DNA of 25,187 nt from Rhodobiaceae bacterium (GTDB lineage Bacteria > Pseudomonadota > Alphaproteobacteria > Micropepsales > Micropepsaceae). Shown piece after piece: positions 6,548-14,680 of the stretch; the first letter of the stretch is position 1; each line of letters opens with the position of its first letter. A program made the translations under genes and the position numbers. The notes beneath the pieces are model-generated. The model did not search any database. It was not told the DNA's origin and saw only the letters and a program-made list of their open reading frames with translations. The stretch is from contig VFKO01000245.1 of NCBI GenBank assembly GCA_009885515.1, positions 1-25,187 of the forward strand, given 5' to 3'.

Positions 6548-8968
6548 ATGACTGATGAAAAAGAGAAGAGTGGCGACGATTATGGCGCGGACAGCATCAA
6601 GGTGCTCAAAGGCCTGGATGCGGTGCGCAAGCGCCCGGGTATGTATATCGGCGACACCGATGACGGCTCGGGCTTGCATCATATGGTCTATGAAGTTGTC
6701 GACAATGCCATTGACGAAACGCTGGCCGGGCACGCCACAGAAATTCTGGTCAGCCTTAACGCCGACGGGTCGTGCACGGTCTATGACAATGGGCGCGGAA
6801 TTCCCACGGATATTCACTCAGAGGAAGGCGTGTCGGCTGCTGAAGTGATCATGACCCAGCTGCATGCTGGCGGCAAATTCGATCAGAATTCATATAAGGT
6901 ATCGGGTGGATTGCATGGCGTGGGCGTGTCGGTAGTCAACGCGCTGTCTGAGTGGTTGGACCTTCGCATTTGGCGCGATGGCAAAGAGCATTTCGTTCGG
7001 TTTCGGCATGGCGATCCCGAAGCACCGCTCAAGGTGGTTGGTGCCGCGGAAAAGGGCAAGCGCGGAACGGAAGTGACGTTTTTGCCATCGACAGGCACAT
7101 TCACGAAAACCGAATTCGACTTTGCGACACTTGAACACCGGTTGCGAGAGCTGGCGTTTTTGAACTCGGGCGTAACGATTAAATTTTCCGACACGCGGGG
7201 GGTCGAGCGCAAGGACGTCACGCTTCACTACGACGGCGGTATCGAAGCATTCGTGCGCTATCTTGATCGCACCAAGACGGCGTCGATTGTCAAACCGATT
7301 ATCATCAAGACGGAACGCGACGGGATTACCGTTGAAGCGGCGTTGTGGTGGAACGACAGTTATCATGAGAATATGCTGTGCTTCACCAACAACATTCCGC
7401 AACGCGATGGCGGTACCCACCTGGCGGGTTTCCGGGGCGCGTTGACGCGTGTGATCAATGGCTACGCCAATGAAAGTGGCTCGTCGAAGAAAGAAAAGGC
7501 AACGCTGATCGGTGAGGACTGCCGCGAAGGTCTGACTTGCGTGTTGTCGGTCAAGGTTCCCGATCCGAAGTTTTCATCACAAACCAAAGACAAGCTGGTT
7601 TCGTCAGAGGTGCGGCCGGTTGTTGAAGGCGTTGTCCTGGAACAGCTTTCGATCTGGTTTGAAGAACATCCGGCTGACGCCAAAATCATCATTGCCAAGG
7701 TTTTTGAGGCCGCCGCCGCCCGCGAAGCGGCGCGCAAGGCTCGTGACAGCACGCGCAAGAAGAATGAATTTTCTTCCTTGCCCGGAAAACTTGCCGATTG
7801 CCAGGAACGAGATCCCAGCAAAGCGGAAATTTTCATTGTTGAGGGCGACTCAGCCGGCGGCTCTGCGAAACAAGGGCGCAACCGCCTCAATCAAGCGGTC
7901 TTGCCATTGCGCGGCAAAATCTTGAACGTCGAGCGTGCGCAACGGGAGAAAATGGTGTCGTCCGGTGAAATCGTCACACTGATCACCGCTCTTGGAACCG
8001 GGATCGGACGGGAGGAATTTGCACTCGATAAATTGCGTTACCACAAGATCATTATCATGACCGATGCCGACGTCGATGGCGCACATATCCGAACTTTGCT
8101 TCTGACGTTTTTCTACCGGCAGATGCCGGAACTGATTGAGCGCGGTCATATCTATATCGCACAACCTCCCCTTTACAAGGTGACGCGCGGCAAGTCCGAG
8201 CGCTATCTTAAAGATCAACGCGAGTTTGAGATATTTGTGATGGCCGAAGGTATCCGCGACTCGGTGTTGAAACTTTCGCAAGGAGAGCAGATTGCGGGGC
8301 CGGATTTGGGCGTGATGGCCGAGTTTGCGCGCACGGCGAAGGCTTCGGTGATGAATCTGGTGGCCAAGTATCCGGCCTTTGCCGTTGAGCAAGCCGCGAT
8401 CATGGGTGTTCTCAATGCTGATACACTTTCCGATCCCGACAAAGCGGCGGCAGCGGCACGCGCCGTGGCGGAGCGTCTGGATCTGGTGTCTGATGAGCTT
8501 GAACGCGGTTGGGTCGGTGAGGCGACCTCGCGTGGCCTGGTGTTTAACCGCAGTGTCCGCGGAGTTGCGGAAGAAGTCGTTCTGGATTCCGGTCTCGTGG
8601 CATCGGCAGAAGCGCGCCGTCTCGACAAGTGGTCGAAGGATCTGCATGGCGCCTATCACCGGCCGGCGCAAATCACGCGAGGCGACGAGTCGCGGCCGGT
8701 CAGGGGGCCGATCGAGTTGGTCGATGCGATTTTGGGCTGGGGGCAGAAGGGGCTGACGTTGCAGCGCTATAAAGGGTTGGGTGAAATGAACCCTGAGCAA
8801 TTATGGGAGACGACATTGGACGATAATGTGCGCTCGCTGCTGCAGGTGCGAATCTCTCACGGCGACACGGCGGACGACATTTTCTCGAAGCTGATGGGTG
8901 ATGTCGTGGAGCCGCGGCGTGAATTCATTCAAGAAAATGCGCTAGCGGTTTCGAACCTTGACGTTTGA
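6548..8968 (+). CDS. gyrB: DNA gyrase subunit B
   Basis: This is the ATPase subunit of gyrase, which introduces negative supercoils together with GyrA. The 806-residue protein has the GHKL ATPase motifs DNAIDE, DNGRGIP and GGLHGVGVSVVNALS. The TOPRIM domain has EGDSAGGSAKQGRNR and the metal-binding DADVDGAHIRTLLLTFFYR. The tail has QRYKGLGEMNPEQLWETT. ATG 6548 has AGGAA and GGACAG upstream. The protein shows the roughly 170-residue insert between TOPRIM and tail that is common in Gram-negative GyrB. It is probably co-transcribed with recF and with the nitroreductase 12 bases downstream. Confidence 0.98.
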   Translation: MTDEKEKSGDDYGADSIKVLKGLDAVRKRPGMYIGDTDDGSGLHHMVYEVVDNAIDETLAGHATEILVSLNADGSCTVYDNGRGIPTDIHSEEGVSAAEVIMTQLHAGGKFDQNSYKVSGGLHGVGVSVVNALSEWLDLRIWRDGKEHFVRFRHGDPEAPLKVVGAAEKGKRGTEVTFLPSTGTFTKTEFDFATLEHRLRELAFLNSGVTIKFSDTRGVERKDVTLHYDGGIEAFVRYLDRTKTASIVKPIIIKTERDGITVEAALWWNDSYHENMLCFTNNIPQRDGGTHLAGFRGALTRVINGYANESGSSKKEKATLIGEDCREGLTCVLSVKVPDPKFSSQTKDKLVSSEVRPVVEGVVLEQLSIWFEEHPADAKIIIAKVFEAAAAREAARKARDSTRKKNEFSSLPGKLADCQERDPSKAEIFIVEGDSAGGSAKQGRNRLNQAVLPLRGKILNVERAQREKMVSSGEIVTLITALGTGIGREEFALDKLRYHKIIIMTDADVDGAHIRTLLLTFFYRQMPELIERGHIYIAQPPLYKVTRGKSERYLKDQREFEIFVMAEGIRDSVLKLSQGEQIAGPDLGVMAEFARTAKASVMNLVAKYPAFAVEQAAIMGVLNADTLSDPDKAAAAARAVAERLDLVSDELERGWVGEATSRGLVFNRSVRGVAEEVVLDSGLVASAEARRLDKWSKDLHGAYHRPAQITRGDESRPVRGPIELVDAILGWGQKGLTLQRYKGLGEMNPEQLWETTLDDNVRSLLQVRISHGDTADDIFSKLMGDVVEPRREFIQENALAVSNLDV

Positions 8969-8980
8969 TGGCAGGCAGTC

Positions 8981-9652
8981 ATGAAAGTATCGGAAGCGTT
9001 GGAGACGCGCATCACCACGAGAGCCTTTCTCGATAAGGCTGTATCAGGGGAAAGTCTGCGCCAGATTCTGGATGTTGCAAAGCGTGCGCCGTCGGGCGGC
9101 AACCTGCAGCCGTGGCATGCTTGGGTGCTGGGTGGGGACGAGTTGGTTCGCTTCAAAGCGCTGATCCGCGAAAAGATGGCGGTCACTCCGCGCGGGGAAG
9201 GGACTGAGTACCTCATCTATCCGCCGGAATTGACGGAGCCCTACAAAGCGCGCCGCTTTAAAGTTGGCGAAGATATGTACGCCAGCATCGGCGTGCCGCG
9301 TGAAGACAAGGCGGGCCGGTTGAGGCAGTTTGCGCGCAATTTCGAATTCTTTGGCGCGCCGGTTGCGATGTTTTTCGCCATAGATCGTCAGATGCAGCAA
9401 GGGCAGTGGGCTGATCTGGGGATGTTCATTCAGTCCATCATGCTGTTGGCGCGCGAGCACGGGTTGCATACGGCCCCGCAAGAGGCCTGGGCGATCTGGC
9501 ACAAAACTGCCGGGGAGTTTCTCTCGATTCCGCCCGAACTCATGTTGTTTTGCGGAATGGGCATTGGATACATGGACGAAACGAAACCGATCAACCGGTT
9601 GCGGACTGATCGCGCCCCATTGAGCGAATTTGTGACGTTCACCGGTATCTAG
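8981..9652 (+). CDS. Nitroreductase-family flavoprotein
   Basis: This is a 223-residue, single-domain FMN oxidoreductase, a family that reduces nitro compounds or quinones with NAD(P)H and works as a dimer. The N-terminal FMN-binding part has TTRAF and RAPSGGNLQPWHAWVL, the family's signature. The Gly-rich segment CGMGIGYMDE near the C-terminus is also typical. ATG 8981 lies 12 bases after gyrB, so read-through from gyrB is likely. Its TAG stop falls within CTAG (9649-9652), which also encodes the stop of the convergent TerB-like gene. The natural substrate cannot be deduced. Confidence 0.9.
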   Translation: MKVSEALETRITTRAFLDKAVSGESLRQILDVAKRAPSGGNLQPWHAWVLGGDELVRFKALIREKMAVTPRGEGTEYLIYPPELTEPYKARRFKVGEDMYASIGVPREDKAGRLRQFARNFEFFGAPVAMFFAIDRQMQQGQWADLGMFIQSIMLLAREHGLHTAPQEAWAIWHKTAGEFLSIPPELMLFCGMGIGYMDETKPINRLRTDRAPLSEFVTFTGI

Positions 9653-10098
9653 TTTTTCTTGGCGGATTGTTTTGCGGTTGCGGCGTCAGCCGGGCTCAAG
9701 TCGAGCTCGCCCGCTACGCGATCGATCATCATTGCTTCCAGGCGGTGAAGTTGACCGTCGGCGAAAGCCACTTCCCATAGCTTCGTTACGATTTCGATCC
9801 GTTCGGCCATTGAGAAGCCGCGTTTGATGGCTTGGCAGAAGACCCAATCTTCATAGGTGTTAGCCTGACGGATTTCCGCGAGTGAAAGCAGCGTGCGCGC
9901 TTGTTCGGCCGGCAAACTCAACACATCACGCAACAGTCTAATGACGGTGCCTTGCTCTACGGCATCGTAGTGGCCATCAAGACGCGAAGCTTCGATCAGC
10001 AAGGCAGCGACGGCCACCTGCGCGCGCGCAAAGGGGTTGGGGTTGATCGCATTCGCATCCATGCGGTGTTCGAGATATGAGACGATCTTGTCAAACAT
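9649..10098 (-). CDS. TerB-like protein (tellurite-resistance/DUF533-type helical domain)
   Basis: This is a 149-residue cytosolic protein with no signal or membrane segment. Residues from about 25 to 135 match the all-helical TerB fold: an AALLIEASRLDGHYDAVEQ stretch, then a second acidic helix pair with EVAFADGQLHRLE. The acidic residues in these two DG motifs are the usual metal-contact positions. The family is linked to tellurite resistance and stress but has no clear biochemical role. I chose ATG 10098 because GGAG lies 7 bases upstream. ATG 10104 is only one base from that site. A long upstream extension in the same frame runs into the exporter's 3' end and is not credible. An exporter terminator separates it from that gene. 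Confidence 0.82.
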   Translation of the reverse strand: MFDKIVSYLEHRMDANAINPNPFARAQVAVAALLIEASRLDGHYDAVEQGTVIRLLRDVLSLPAEQARTLLSLAEIRQANTYEDWVFCQAIKRGFSMAERIEIVTKLWEVAFADGQLHRLEAMMIDRVAGELDLSPADAATAKQSAKKN

Positions 10099-10150
10099 GG
10101 TCATGCTCCAGCGATTCTGTTCCGGCGAGTGTTTTACAACTTGCAGCGAA

Positions 10151-10180
10151 AAGGAAAAGGGCCGGAGTGTCCTCCGGCCC
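10151..10180 (-). terminator. Intrinsic terminator of the RND exporter
   Basis: A perfect 9-base stem, GGGCCGGAG/CTCCGGCCC (10159-10167 and 10172-10180), has a 4-base loop. On the minus strand it is followed by TTTTCCTTTT, as expected for a rho-independent terminator. It lies 35 bases past the exporter stop and before the TerB-like start, so the latter should have its own promoter or rely on read-through. Confidence 0.85.
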
Positions 10181-10214
10181 TGTTTGAATGGAAACAATCT
10201 TTCCGGAAGGGCCC

Positions 10215-12956
10215 TTAAGACCAGTGGCCTCCCGGTTCCGGACCTGGGTAGGGTAGTTTTCTGCGTGGGAACAGGGTGTCTATCACCACCGCTATGCCCG
10301 GAAGTGCGGTCAACGCCATTAGCATGTTGGTCATGAACATGAAGGTCAGCAGCGTTCCCATGTCGGCCTGGAACTTGAGCGGCGACCACGACCATGTCGA
10401 GACGCCGAGCGCGAAGTTCAGCGCCGTGAAGAACACACCGTTGCCTGTTTCAAGGACGGTTTGCTGGTAGGAGTCGGAAATATTGACGCCTTGAGACAAG
10501 TGGTACTGCATGCGGTTGTAGATGTAGTAGGCATAGTCGACACCGACACCGACCACCAACACGATCACCGGCAAGGTTGAGACCTTGAGGCCGATGTCGA
10601 GCTGCATCATGAAATAGTAGCCGAAGAAGGTCGAGAACAGCAGCGGCAACATGCATCCGACCGCTGCGCGCCAATCGAAGTAGGTGATGTAGGTTAGGAA
10701 CAACACCATCACATAGACGATGAGCGTGGAGGGCAATTCGTAGGTTTCAAGCGTCTGGTTGACCGCGGCGGTTACACCGGAGTTGCCCGACGCCATGCGA
10801 ATGTTGAAGGAGTCCGGAACGCCGTCTATGACAAACAACTCCGATGTGGCGAACTCTTTCTTGCTGATCAGCGTCACCAGATCGACTTTTGCGGTTCCGT
10901 CTTTGCCGGGGGTGACTTCAACGGTACCCTCAGCACCGGCAATGGGCGCACCGACGAGGCCACGCAATTCAAATTTGTCTTCGGGAGGAGGGAGGAACCC
11001 TCTTACGGTGAATGTTTGGGTCTGATCTTTGGACTGAATAGGTGCGGTATAAATCAACCCCACAGCCTGCTCGCGGTTGACCGTCCATGTGCTTGTGGCT
11101 TTGGCGGGTTCGCGACGCGGTTTGCCATCAGACAGGAATTCCGGCGGCATGATGCGGTCACCATTGGGCCTGCCTGCTGACAGCACCGGCTTGAATCCCC
11201 GGGCTGCAATCCATTCTTCAGTTGCAGACACGACTTTCTTGAGCGTGGTCGCCTTGCCATCTACCAAGAAAACCTGGAGCGGCAAGAGGGCGCAATCCAC
11301 GTCAATCAAACCAGAGGACGATGGGATGGGGCCTACGGCTTGCACGAGGGCGTATTGGTTACGCGGCAAGGCGCGCCACTTCAGATTTCCCTCATTCCAT
11401 CCGGCAGCGATTTGTTTTGCCGTGAATGGGGCGCTTTGTACTTCACGGACACCGTCGACATTGCGCATGTACCAGCTGAATTCGTTCAAATAATTCATGG
11501 CCGTGTAGTTGATGCAAGATTGCGGGGGCGTTTCAACGATGATCGTAAAAAGATCCAAGCCGACGGAGAACTTCTCAGAAATCGTTCGTGCGTCGACATT
11601 GTAGCGCGAGTCTGGCCTCAATTCGGGAGAGCCGGCATGCAAATCGCCGACGTGGCGGTCCGCGCTGAGATAAACGGACGCGGCAAACAGGCTTAGAAAG
11701 ATAAGTGTGACCGGAAATGCGACGGCAGGTTTGCCGAAGACTCCGAGTACCCGGATGATCTTCAATCGGCTGTCACGGGCCTTCGTGATGCGCTGGCGGT
11801 AACCTTCATCATAGGTGAAATACGACGCGATAACCGGCAGCATGATCAGGTTGCTGATGAGCTTTAGGCCTGTTCCGATCGATGCAGTGATCGCCAGTTC
11901 CTGAATCTGGGGAATGGGAACAACGAGCAAAGCCGCGAAGCCAACAACGGCTGTGATGAGAGACAGAGAGCCTGGAATGAGAAGGCCACGGAAACTCGAA
12001 CGCGCGGCGGCTTCGGGCGAGCTGCCGTGGGTGATTTCGGCCGTCATCATATTCAGCTGCTGGACACCGTGGCTGGTGCCGATGGCAAACACCAGAAACG
12101 GTACCAGAATGGCCAAAGGATCGAGACCGAAGCCGAGCAGCGTGATCATGCCAAACTGCCACACGACCGTGGTCAGCGAGCAGCCTACGGTTAACCACGT
12201 CAGCTTCCAGTTGCGGCAGTAAAAATAGACTGCCAGCACTGTGAGCAAGAACGCGCCGCCGAAGAATATGGGTGCGGATTCGCTTCCGCCTTTGGCAATG
12301 TCGGAAATGTTTTTTGCAAAGCCAATGATGTGAACTTCAAGGCCGTCTTTCTCAAATTTGCCGCGGATTTCTTTTTCGAGCTGTTCGCCAAGCGCGATGT
12401 AATCGAGCCTGGTCTGCGTTGCCGGATCGTATTCGAGGAGTTCGGTTACGACCATCGATGCGGTAAAGTCATTCGAAACCAACCGTCCGACCAAGTTTCC
12501 TTTCAGAACATCGTTCTTCAGTTGCTTGATCGCCAAGCCTTCCATTTCCTCCGGCGTGATTTTACCAGGGATCACGTCTCGTGCCGAAATGCCGTCTTCG
12601 GTGATTTCCAGAATTCGCGTGTTAGGTGTCCACAGGCTTGTGACTGTGCGGCGATCAACGCCCGGGAGATAGAAAATTGCTTGCGTTACGTCATTGAGCG
12701 TATTGAGGAACGCCTTGTTCCAAATGTCGCCTTTGGTATTGCGGATGACGATAATGACGCGATTGGCACCGAACAAACGGTCCTGATATTCAAGGAACGT
12801 GTCGATGTAGGGGTGATCGGTGGGCAAGCTCTTGTAGAAGCCTGCATCCATTCGAAGTTTGCTTGCTTCGTATCCGAGGACGATGGTGACGAGCACGACA
12901 AGCGCAAGCACGGGCACGCGGCCACGGAAGAAAATCGTTTCGAGAAACCGGATCAT
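10215..12956 (-). CDS. RND/MMPL-type exporter (COG1033-like)
   Basis: This is a 913-residue inner-membrane protein with the duplicated RND layout. TM1 is at about 14-30, followed by a periplasmic loop to about 228, five or six helices to about 380, TM7 at about 412-430, a very long second loop (about 435-740), then the last helices to about 893. The second half keeps the proton-relay signature GVGVDYAYYIYNRM (about 803-815). The first half has AIGTSHGVQQLN at the equivalent place, without Asp. Such proteins export lipids, hopanoids or hydrophobic compounds, and the cargo here is unknown. The second loop carries extra sequence near 600-710, making it longer than many relatives. No adaptor protein lies beside it. 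A 14-base palindrome (12981-12994) sits just upstream. Confidence 0.88.
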   Translation of the reverse strand: MIRFLETIFFRGRVPVLALVVLVTIVLGYEASKLRMDAGFYKSLPTDHPYIDTFLEYQDRLFGANRVIIVIRNTKGDIWNKAFLNTLNDVTQAIFYLPGVDRRTVTSLWTPNTRILEITEDGISARDVIPGKITPEEMEGLAIKQLKNDVLKGNLVGRLVSNDFTASMVVTELLEYDPATQTRLDYIALGEQLEKEIRGKFEKDGLEVHIIGFAKNISDIAKGGSESAPIFFGGAFLLTVLAVYFYCRNWKLTWLTVGCSLTTVVWQFGMITLLGFGLDPLAILVPFLVFAIGTSHGVQQLNMMTAEITHGSSPEAAARSSFRGLLIPGSLSLITAVVGFAALLVVPIPQIQELAITASIGTGLKLISNLIMLPVIASYFTYDEGYRQRITKARDSRLKIIRVLGVFGKPAVAFPVTLIFLSLFAASVYLSADRHVGDLHAGSPELRPDSRYNVDARTISEKFSVGLDLFTIIVETPPQSCINYTAMNYLNEFSWYMRNVDGVREVQSAPFTAKQIAAGWNEGNLKWRALPRNQYALVQAVGPIPSSSGLIDVDCALLPLQVFLVDGKATTLKKVVSATEEWIAARGFKPVLSAGRPNGDRIMPPEFLSDGKPRREPAKATSTWTVNREQAVGLIYTAPIQSKDQTQTFTVRGFLPPPEDKFELRGLVGAPIAGAEGTVEVTPGKDGTAKVDLVTLISKKEFATSELFVIDGVPDSFNIRMASGNSGVTAAVNQTLETYELPSTLIVYVMVLFLTYITYFDWRAAVGCMLPLLFSTFFGYYFMMQLDIGLKVSTLPVIVLVVGVGVDYAYYIYNRMQYHLSQGVNISDSYQQTVLETGNGVFFTALNFALGVSTWSWSPLKFQADMGTLLTFMFMTNMLMALTALPGIAVVIDTLFPRRKLPYPGPEPGGHWS

Positions 12957-12980
12957 AGAACTCGCTTACTCCCCACGCGT

Positions 12981-12994
12981 GGTCAGCGCTGACC
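12981..12994. promoter_or_regulatory. Palindrome GGTCAGCGCTGACC upstream of the exporter
   Basis: This perfect 14-base palindrome lies 25 bases before the exporter start, where a bound protein would block transcription or early elongation. Its half-site differs from the TGAC-N6-GTCA pair on the other side of the gap, so a second regulator is possible. It could also form a short hairpin in the leader RNA. Confidence 0.45.
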
Positions 12995-13390
12995 GACATT
13001 GATTTAAGAAGAAACTAAATGAAAGCACTGCGCACTGCGCATAATAGCATTCGACCGGCGCAAGTGCTCCGGGGTGCACGTCAGACGCAAATTTTTCTCG
13101 CATTCGCGCTACCTCACCCAAACCACACCACATACTGCAGGCACTCCCCAGTGCGCACAGCCCAACTTATCGCAGCAGCTCAACAATTTACGAACGCCGC
13201 GTTCCCATTTGAACTTCTGTAACACAATGATTGCAAGGCGCGAACTGGTTGGTTGCAGCACTGTATGATTACCCGAGAGAGGTGTGGGGCTTGCGCCTCA
13301 GTTTTTGGAATTTTTCTATCCAAGGTTGTAATTAAAATAGCATGGTTTGGTTTAAGGCCGTTCTAACTACCCATCGATACCCTCCATTCC

Positions 13391-13427
13391 TGACACTAGT
13401 GTCATTATAAAGTTGACGTTTGCGTCA
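13391..13427. promoter_or_regulatory. Paired TGAC-N6-GTCA operators around a -10 element
   Basis: TGACACTAGTGTCA (13391-13404) is a perfect 14-base palindrome. TGACGTTTGCGTCA (13414-13427) shares the outer TGAC and GTCA and is symmetric except in its centre. Centres are 23 bases apart. TATAAA (13406-13411) lies between them as a possible -10, without a good -35. The diiron gene starts 47 bases further on. This is a typical layout for a repressor of TetR or similar type, or for an activator-dependent promoter. No regulator gene is adjacent. Confidence 0.6.
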
Positions 13428-13474
13428 TTATTTGCCACGCTGTCGGCTGAATTGTTCCGAAGTGGAGTTTCAGA

Positions 13475-14596
13475 ATGACTGTGAAGCAAATTACCAAGGA
13501 CAACGCCTACGACGCGCTGGATGCAAATGACTTCCCGGCCATGATGGACGTGGATCGTTACAACGCGCGCTCGACGGCGTTCGACAAGATCATATCGGCG
13601 ACGCACGACCATTTTTGGGATCCACTCGACAAGAAATACATCGATTTCTCCGAGCCGTTCGACCTTGAAAACGAGGCCATTCTTCCGGATGAGTTCTTTC
13701 CGATCTTTCAAACAAAACTTGGCGAGGGCATCAGCAGCAAAGACCGTGTCCGGTTTGCCAATGAATCGGCGCGATGGATTCTGTCTTCCATTCTGCATGG
13801 GGAACAAGGCGCGCTGTCGTTGTCGGCGTCTCTCTGTCACATCTTGCGCGATCCCGGAGCGCAAGAATACGCCGCCAATCAGGCGCGCGAAGAGGCGCGT
13901 CATGTCACCGGATTTTCACGCTATGTCCAGGCCCGTTGGGGCAAGCCGTTGCCGGTTGGCCCTACGCTTGGCAATTTGCTGACGGAATTGGTGCTGGCTC
14001 CAGAAGTTTTCAAAAAAATAGTCGGCATGCAAATGCTGGTTGAAGGGTTGGCGATGGGCGCATTTGCGACGCTTTACACAAAATCGCGCGATCCCCTGCT
14101 CGTTCGTTTGTGCCAGTTGGTCATGACGGATGAAGCGTTTCATCACAAGTTCGGCAAGATTTGGGCTGATCGTACCATTCCGAAGTTGAGCATCGAAGAG
14201 CAAAATATCGTTGAAGATTGGGCCGTCAGCTGTTTCCAGACTTTGTTGTTCAATCTGATCAATCCCGAGCAGATGAAATCGGTGTATGCGCTGATCGGTA
14301 TTGATTGGCAGGAAGCGCAGAAGTCACTGATGGAAGCTATCACTGACGAAGAACGGCGCAAGCGAATGAACCAGGGCACGGACATCTTCCGCGTGCTGAT
14401 CAAAACGTTGCTCAAAGCCGGCATCATCACAGAGCGTACGCGCTCATTCTATGGCATGTACGTAAACATGGACGAGTTGAAGGCCGAGGGCGACCGCATG
14501 ATTGGTGACGACATTGCGGAAGAAGGCATCCGGTATCTGCAGACGGTGAATTTTGGTGGTCAGGCCAAGGGTTCGTCGCTTCTCGCGGCTGAATAG
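13475..14596 (+). CDS. Ferritin-like non-haem diiron protein, function unknown
   Basis: This 373-residue soluble protein carries a complete set of carboxylate-bridged diiron ligands in the order E...ExxH...E...ExxH: Glu110, Glu140/His143, Glu190 and Glu220/His223. That set is shared by ribonucleotide reductase beta subunits, acyl-ACP desaturases, AurF-type N-oxygenases and related oxidases. The overall sequence is not a clear match to NrdB, as I see no radical Tyr context. I therefore call it an uncharacterised oxygenase or oxidase. ATG 13475 has GGAG 8 bases upstream. The gene stands alone, ends with its own terminator (14622-14655), and is preceded by paired dyads suggesting tight control. 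A link to the divergent exporter is possible but unproven. Confidence 0.8.
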   Translation: MTVKQITKDNAYDALDANDFPAMMDVDRYNARSTAFDKIISATHDHFWDPLDKKYIDFSEPFDLENEAILPDEFFPIFQTKLGEGISSKDRVRFANESARWILSSILHGEQGALSLSASLCHILRDPGAQEYAANQAREEARHVTGFSRYVQARWGKPLPVGPTLGNLLTELVLAPEVFKKIVGMQMLVEGLAMGAFATLYTKSRDPLLVRLCQLVMTDEAFHHKFGKIWADRTIPKLSIEEQNIVEDWAVSCFQTLLFNLINPEQMKSVYALIGIDWQEAQKSLMEAITDEERRKRMNQGTDIFRVLIKTLLKAGIITERTRSFYGMYVNMDELKAEGDRMIGDDIAEEGIRYLQTVNFGGQAKGSSLLAAE

Positions 14597-14621
14597 GATC
14601 TGGAATTTTGACGGGACGCGG

Positions 14622-14655
14622 CGGGGTGGCTCATGGGCTACCCCGTTCTCGTTTG
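14622..14655 (+). terminator. Intrinsic terminator after the diiron gene
   Basis: A 10-base stem (14622-14631 with 14636-14645), beginning CGGGGT and closing ACCCCG with two G-U pairs and a 4-base loop, is followed by TTCTCGTTTG. It begins 25 bases after the diiron stop. An ATG at 14633 falls in the hairpin and is therefore unlikely to start the next gene. Confidence 0.7.
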
Positions 14656-14680
14656 TTGGGCGATCAGGCTGGTGAGCACC

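Larger units (their letters stand above)
12957..13474. other. Divergent intergenic region, exporter / diiron protein
   Basis: The 518-base gap has no credible gene. From about 13085 to 13190 the plus strand is C/A-rich and G-poor, unlike flanking DNA. Features seen are the palindrome at 12981-12994, a tandem GCACTGC repeat (13025-13038), a small hairpin GCACT-CCCC-AGTGC (13141-13154), and the paired TGAC-N6-GTCA dyads (13391-13427). It presumably holds both promoters. The number and strength of operators suggest at least one dedicated repressor encoded elsewhere. Confidence 0.65.

Noticed and set aside
10099..10395. N-terminal extension of the TerB-like gene
   Set aside because: It would cross the exporter terminator and antisense the exporter 3' end. 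GGAG is correctly placed for ATG 10098.
13019..13268. Two short plus-strand frames in the exporter/diiron gap
   Set aside because: No ribosome sites and no recognisable protein; they follow the C/A-rich composition of the gap.
14633..14680. ATG 14633 as the mmcB start
   Set aside because: It lies inside the terminator hairpin of the preceding gene, and the 16 extra residues do not look like MmcB.
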